Part shown: positions 61,578 to 64,000 of the stretch, in pieces
Layout of the letters: each line of letters begins with the position of its first letter
Numbering within the stretch: the stretch's first letter is position 1
Assembly (NCBI GenBank): GCA_016719895.1
Contig: JADJYG010000003.1
Coordinates: forward strand, 62,001-126,000
Reading direction: 5' to 3'
Origin: Saprospirales bacterium
Lineage (GTDB): Bacteria > Bacteroidota > Bacteroidia > Chitinophagales > Saprospiraceae
DNA: 64,000 nt
Program-made: the position numbers and the translations under genes
Notes under the pieces: model-generated
The model's database searches: none
Told to the model about the DNA's origin: nothing
The model's input: only the letters and a program-made list of their open reading frames with translations

Positions 61578-62453
61578 ATGCTCAAAATCATCACCATCAT
61601 CAACTGGATCGCCATTGGCGTCCTCGCCGTTCTGGTCGGCGCCGAAACGCTATTCCCCGCCAAAGGCGGCGACGCAGCCGGCCGGGGCATGGGCATGGCC
61701 ATTTATTACCTGGCGATCATTGCCCTTATCGCGCTGCTCATCCTGAATCTGTTGCCATACAACTGGACAAAATACACCGCGTTTGGCCTGATCCTCCTGC
61801 CGTTTGTGTTTATAAAACTGGACCCCGTGTGGATTGCCGTAAAACAATGGTCGTCCAGGCGCCCGGAAGGCCTCAATGCTGACGGCACGCCGTGGTTTCA
61901 GGATAAAAACAATGGTCTGCTCGAGTTTGCAGTTGGCGAAGCGACGTATACCACCTACAAACCCGACGAAAAAGTGGCCTGCGTGCGCTTGCTTTTCGAC
62001 GCCGGCGCCCGTATAACCCCCGACAGCCAGGAAAATTCGATCCTCGTGTCCCCGGCCACCACCGGCAGGGCCCAACTGGTCAAACTCCTGCTCGAACACG
62101 GCGCCGACCCCAATACGCGCGATATCTATTACCGGAAACCGGTGCTTTTTGAGGCCATCGCTTCGTATCAACAGCCGAATGAAACTGTGCAAGTACTGCT
62201 CGATGCCGGCGCCGACCCAAACGCCATCTATACCGAACCCGGCAACCCGCCGTTTTCCGCGCTCCAACACGCTGCCGCCAACGGACGCTGGTATATTTGC
62301 CTGCTCCTGCTCGAAAAAGGCGCCGACAGGCATGCCTCCAATTCCGGCGCGAAAGCACTCCACAGCCTGCTGGATGAAGCCGACCCCTATTTCAGGGGAG
62401 ACGGGTACTCCACCCGCGCCGATTTTGATCAGTTGAAAAAAGCCGTCGAATAA
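61578..62453 (+). CDS. Ankyrin-repeat membrane protein, partner of the STAND-type protein
   Basis: A 291-residue protein. Three hydrophobic helices lie in the first 95 residues (IITIINWIAIGVLAVLVG, YYLAIIALIALLILNLL and AFGLILLPFVFIKL). Ankyrin-like repeats follow, with ACVRLLFDAGARITPD, QLVKLLLEHGADPNTR, ETVQVLLDAGADPNAI and ICLLLLEKGADRHAS. Its ATG comes one base after the STAND gene's stop (TGA, T, ATG), so both are likely translated together. A membrane-anchored partner with a protein-binding domain would fit a membrane-targeting effector, immunity or docking factor. The function is inferred from context only. Confidence 0.75.
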   Translation: MLKIITIINWIAIGVLAVLVGAETLFPAKGGDAAGRGMGMAIYYLAIIALIALLILNLLPYNWTKYTAFGLILLPFVFIKLDPVWIAVKQWSSRRPEGLNADGTPWFQDKNNGLLEFAVGEATYTTYKPDEKVACVRLLFDAGARITPDSQENSILVSPATTGRAQLVKLLLEHGADPNTRDIYYRKPVLFEAIASYQQPNETVQVLLDAGADPNAIYTEPGNPPFSALQHAAANGRWYICLLLLEKGADRHASNSGAKALHSLLDEADPYFRGDGYSTRADFDQLKKAVE

Positions 62454-62583
62454 ATGGCCGCCGTGCTCAGAAACGGTTTTTAACCTGAAAACCGCACCCG
62501 GGCAAAATATCCCGCTCCAGGGCACCCGGGCGCAACAAGTTCTTCGGAACAATTTTATCCATTTGTAGTCAGAATACCCATCC

Positions 62584-62979
62584 ATGGAACTCAACATCAC
62601 TACCCCCGCCCTGCTTTTTCCCGCCGTTTCGCTGCTCATGCTGGCCTACACCAATAAATTTCTGGCCATAGCCAACCTCATCCGAAAACTCTATTCCGAT
62701 TATGAAAAACACAAACAGGTCAACCTCATCATGCAGATTTCCAACCTGCGCCGCCGCCTGATGCTTATCCGCTGGATGCAGGTGGGCGCCGTGGCCAGCA
62801 TCCTGTTTTGCGTGGTGACGATGTTTCTCATTTACGAAGGCTATCAGGGGTGGGCCAAGGTCCTGTTTGCCCTCAGCCTGCTGCTCATGATCGGCTCCCT
62901 GGTGGTCAGCATCGTGGAAATATTCCTGTCTGCCGGCGCCCTGAAACTGCTCCTGCGCGACCTGGAAGAAAAAATGTAA
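62584..62979 (+). CDS. DUF2721 family membrane protein
   Basis: A 131-residue protein with three hydrophobic segments (PALLFPAVSLLMLAYTNKFL, ASILFCVVTMFLIY and LFALSLLLMIGSLVVSIVEI) separated by charged stretches including KLYSDYEKHKQ and ISNLRRRLMLIR. This is the layout of DUF2721, an uncharacterised conserved membrane family. It is a single gene between the ankyrin gene and the rimP operon. The end EIFLSAGALKLLLRDLEE is typical of the family. Confidence 0.8.
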   Translation: MELNITTPALLFPAVSLLMLAYTNKFLAIANLIRKLYSDYEKHKQVNLIMQISNLRRRLMLIRWMQVGAVASILFCVVTMFLIYEGYQGWAKVLFALSLLLMIGSLVVSIVEIFLSAGALKLLLRDLEEKM

Positions 62980-63014
62980 AGCGCAAATTATTTTGCCCAA
63001 TGTGGATTTATTCG

Positions 63015-63022
63015 TACCTTCG
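63015..63022 (+). promoter_or_regulatory. -7 promoter element (TACCTTCG) for rimP-nusA
   Basis: A TAnnTTTG element with one mismatch, 109 bases before the rimP ATG, leaving an unusually long leader compared with other genes in the window. Confidence 0.45.
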
Positions 63023-63050
63023 CGGCACAAATCTGATCGATTATACGAGA

Positions 63051-63073
63051 GGGAGCCAAAGGTTCCCTTTTTT
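63051..63073 (+). terminator. Leader hairpin resembling an attenuator before rimP
   Basis: GGGAGCC (63051-63057), loop AAA, GGTTCCC (63061-63067) form a seven-base stem with one G-U pair, followed by six T (63068-63073). It lies between the promoter element and the rimP start. It has all parts of an intrinsic terminator, so full expression of the operon would need read-through. Confidence 0.6.
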
Positions 63074-63131
63074 ATTTCTGCAAGACCCCAATCAAAAGCG
63101 GCAACCGGACAACCCTTACCATCCGAAATTT

Positions 63132-63611
63132 ATGGAACTGACCGAACGCATCGCCCGGCTACTGGAAGAAAAATTTACGACCGACGAAGCCTTCGCCGAT
63201 TGTTTTACCGTCGACATCGAACTCAAACCCGGACAAAAGCTCAACGTATTTGTCGACAGTGACTCGGGGATGAATTTTGAAAAATGTAAACAAATCAGCC
63301 GCCACCTGGAGGCCTACCTGGACGCCAACGGCTGGCTGGGCGATAAATACACCCTGGAAGTCAGCAGCCCCGGCGTCGGGCGCCCGCTCCGCTTTTTGCG
63401 CCAATACCGCAACAATACCGGCCGGACCGTGGCGGTGACGCTGCTCGACCAAACCCAACAAACGGGCATCCTGAAAGCTGCCGACGAAACACAGGTGGTA
63501 TTGCTCCAGAAAGGGATCGAAAAAGAAGGCAACAAGAAAAAAGAAGTGGAAAAAGAATGCGTCATCCCCTTCGACCAAATCGAAAAAACCGTAGTTAAGA
63601 TCGTGTTCTGA
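63132..63611 (+). CDS. rimP: Ribosome maturation factor RimP
   Basis: A 159-residue factor needed for 30S subunit maturation. The N-terminal domain includes LNVFVDSDSGMNFEKCKQISRHLE, and the SH3-like C-terminal domain starts after KYTLEVSSPGVGRPLR, a signature of the family. The start MELTERIARLLEEKF at 63132 fits; the open frame upstream to 62808 belongs to another context. nusA follows 33 bases downstream, the near-universal rimP-nusA-infB order. Confidence 0.95.
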   Translation: MELTERIARLLEEKFTTDEAFADCFTVDIELKPGQKLNVFVDSDSGMNFEKCKQISRHLEAYLDANGWLGDKYTLEVSSPGVGRPLRFLRQYRNNTGRTVAVTLLDQTQQTGILKAADETQVVLLQKGIEKEGNKKKEVEKECVIPFDQIEKTVVKIVF

Positions 63612-63644
63612 CGGATATTCAATTCAAAACTTAAATCATTGTAA

Positions 63645-64000
63645 ATGGTCAATTTAGTTGATGTATTTTCCGACTTCAAGACCGGGAAAAATATAGACCG
63701 CCCCACCATGGTCCGCGTGCTGGAAGACGTATTCCGCACCCTGATCAAGAAAAAATACAACTCCGATGAAAACTTCGACGTGATCGTCAATACCACCACC
63801 GGCGACCTGGAGATCTGGCGCGTGCGCGAAGTGGTGCCCGACGGCGAGGTGACCGACGAGAGCGCCCAGGTCAGCCAGACCGAAGCCCACCTGATTGACG
63901 AAAGCCTCGACGTCGGCGATGAATGCTACGAACAACTGGATATCGACGACTTCGGCCGCCGCGCCATCATGGCCGCCCGGCAAACGCTGGTGTCGCGGAT
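63645..64000 (+). CDS. nusA: Transcription termination/antitermination protein NusA, N-terminal part (cut by window edge)
   Basis: The ATG at 63645 opens a frame that runs off the window (118 residues visible). It begins MVNLVDVFSDFKTGKNIDRP and contains VRVLEDVFRTLIKKKY and the later DFGRRAIMAARQTLVSR, the conserved N-terminal domain of NusA that contacts RNA polymerase. It is the second gene of the rimP operon. No frameshift is seen in the visible part. Confidence 0.95.
   Translation, partial: MVNLVDVFSDFKTGKNIDRPTMVRVLEDVFRTLIKKKYNSDENFDVIVNTTTGDLEIWRVREVVPDGEVTDESAQVSQTEAHLIDESLDVGDECYEQLDIDDFGRRAIMAARQTLVSR

Overview
The window is about 55% G+C and reads as chromosomal DNA of a Bacteroidota member, most likely a Saprospiria-type organism (Lewinella/Haliscomenobacter relatives). 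The signs are the Bacteroidota -7 promoter element TAnnTTTG immediately upstream of many starts, a secreted metalloprotease with a type IX secretion sorting tail, and several Bacteroidota-typical families (DUF2723, PafA-like phosphatase, gamma carbonic anhydrase, M56/BlaI pair). No rRNA, tRNA or CRISPR array was seen.

Layout. 1-2.2 kb: end of a DUF2723 membrane protein, a long inverted repeat, a CYTH-domain remnant, ruvX and def. 2.2-8.7 kb: a TolC/adaptor/RND efflux operon, interrupted by an opposite-strand pair of small unknown genes and by a one-base frameshift in the pump. 8.8-17 kb: minus-strand SH3 protein, a 1,930-residue secreted M43-type metalloprotease, and a MoxR-like ATPase. 17-22.5 kb: acyltransferase, lipoprotein, and a BlaI/M56 signalling pair with twin palindromic operators. 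22.5-23.5 kb: gene-free, with nested inverted repeats and a MITE-like palindrome. 23.5-31.2 kb: serine hydrolase, metK, a response regulator, a cNMP-domain hybrid kinase, a membrane protein and a frameshifted Rpn-type nuclease. 31.2-48.9 kb: housekeeping and metabolic genes, including YghZ- and YghX-like genes, two alkaline phosphatases, dprA, htpG, a LolC/E-type permease and a GT39-type glycosyltransferase.

48.9-56.4 kb is strongly remodelled. The mfd gene is split into two in-phase halves by a 3,384-bp segment flanked by CATGG. That segment carries a glycoside hydrolase and a PIN toxin-antitoxin pair. The PIN gene is itself split by a 164-bp MITE with 9-bp target duplications. Just downstream of mfd, a HepT gene of a MntA/HepT module is truncated by a compound inverted repeat.

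56.5-62.5 kb is the most interesting locus. A 1,667-residue protein has a TIR/DUF4062-like N-terminal domain, a STAND-type P-loop NTPase and 24 gapless 34-residue repeats. It is followed one base later by a three-helix membrane protein with ankyrin repeats. I infer a candidate two-gene defence or conflict system.

62.5-64 kb: DUF2721 protein, then the rimP-nusA operon with a promoter and a terminator-like hairpin in its leader.
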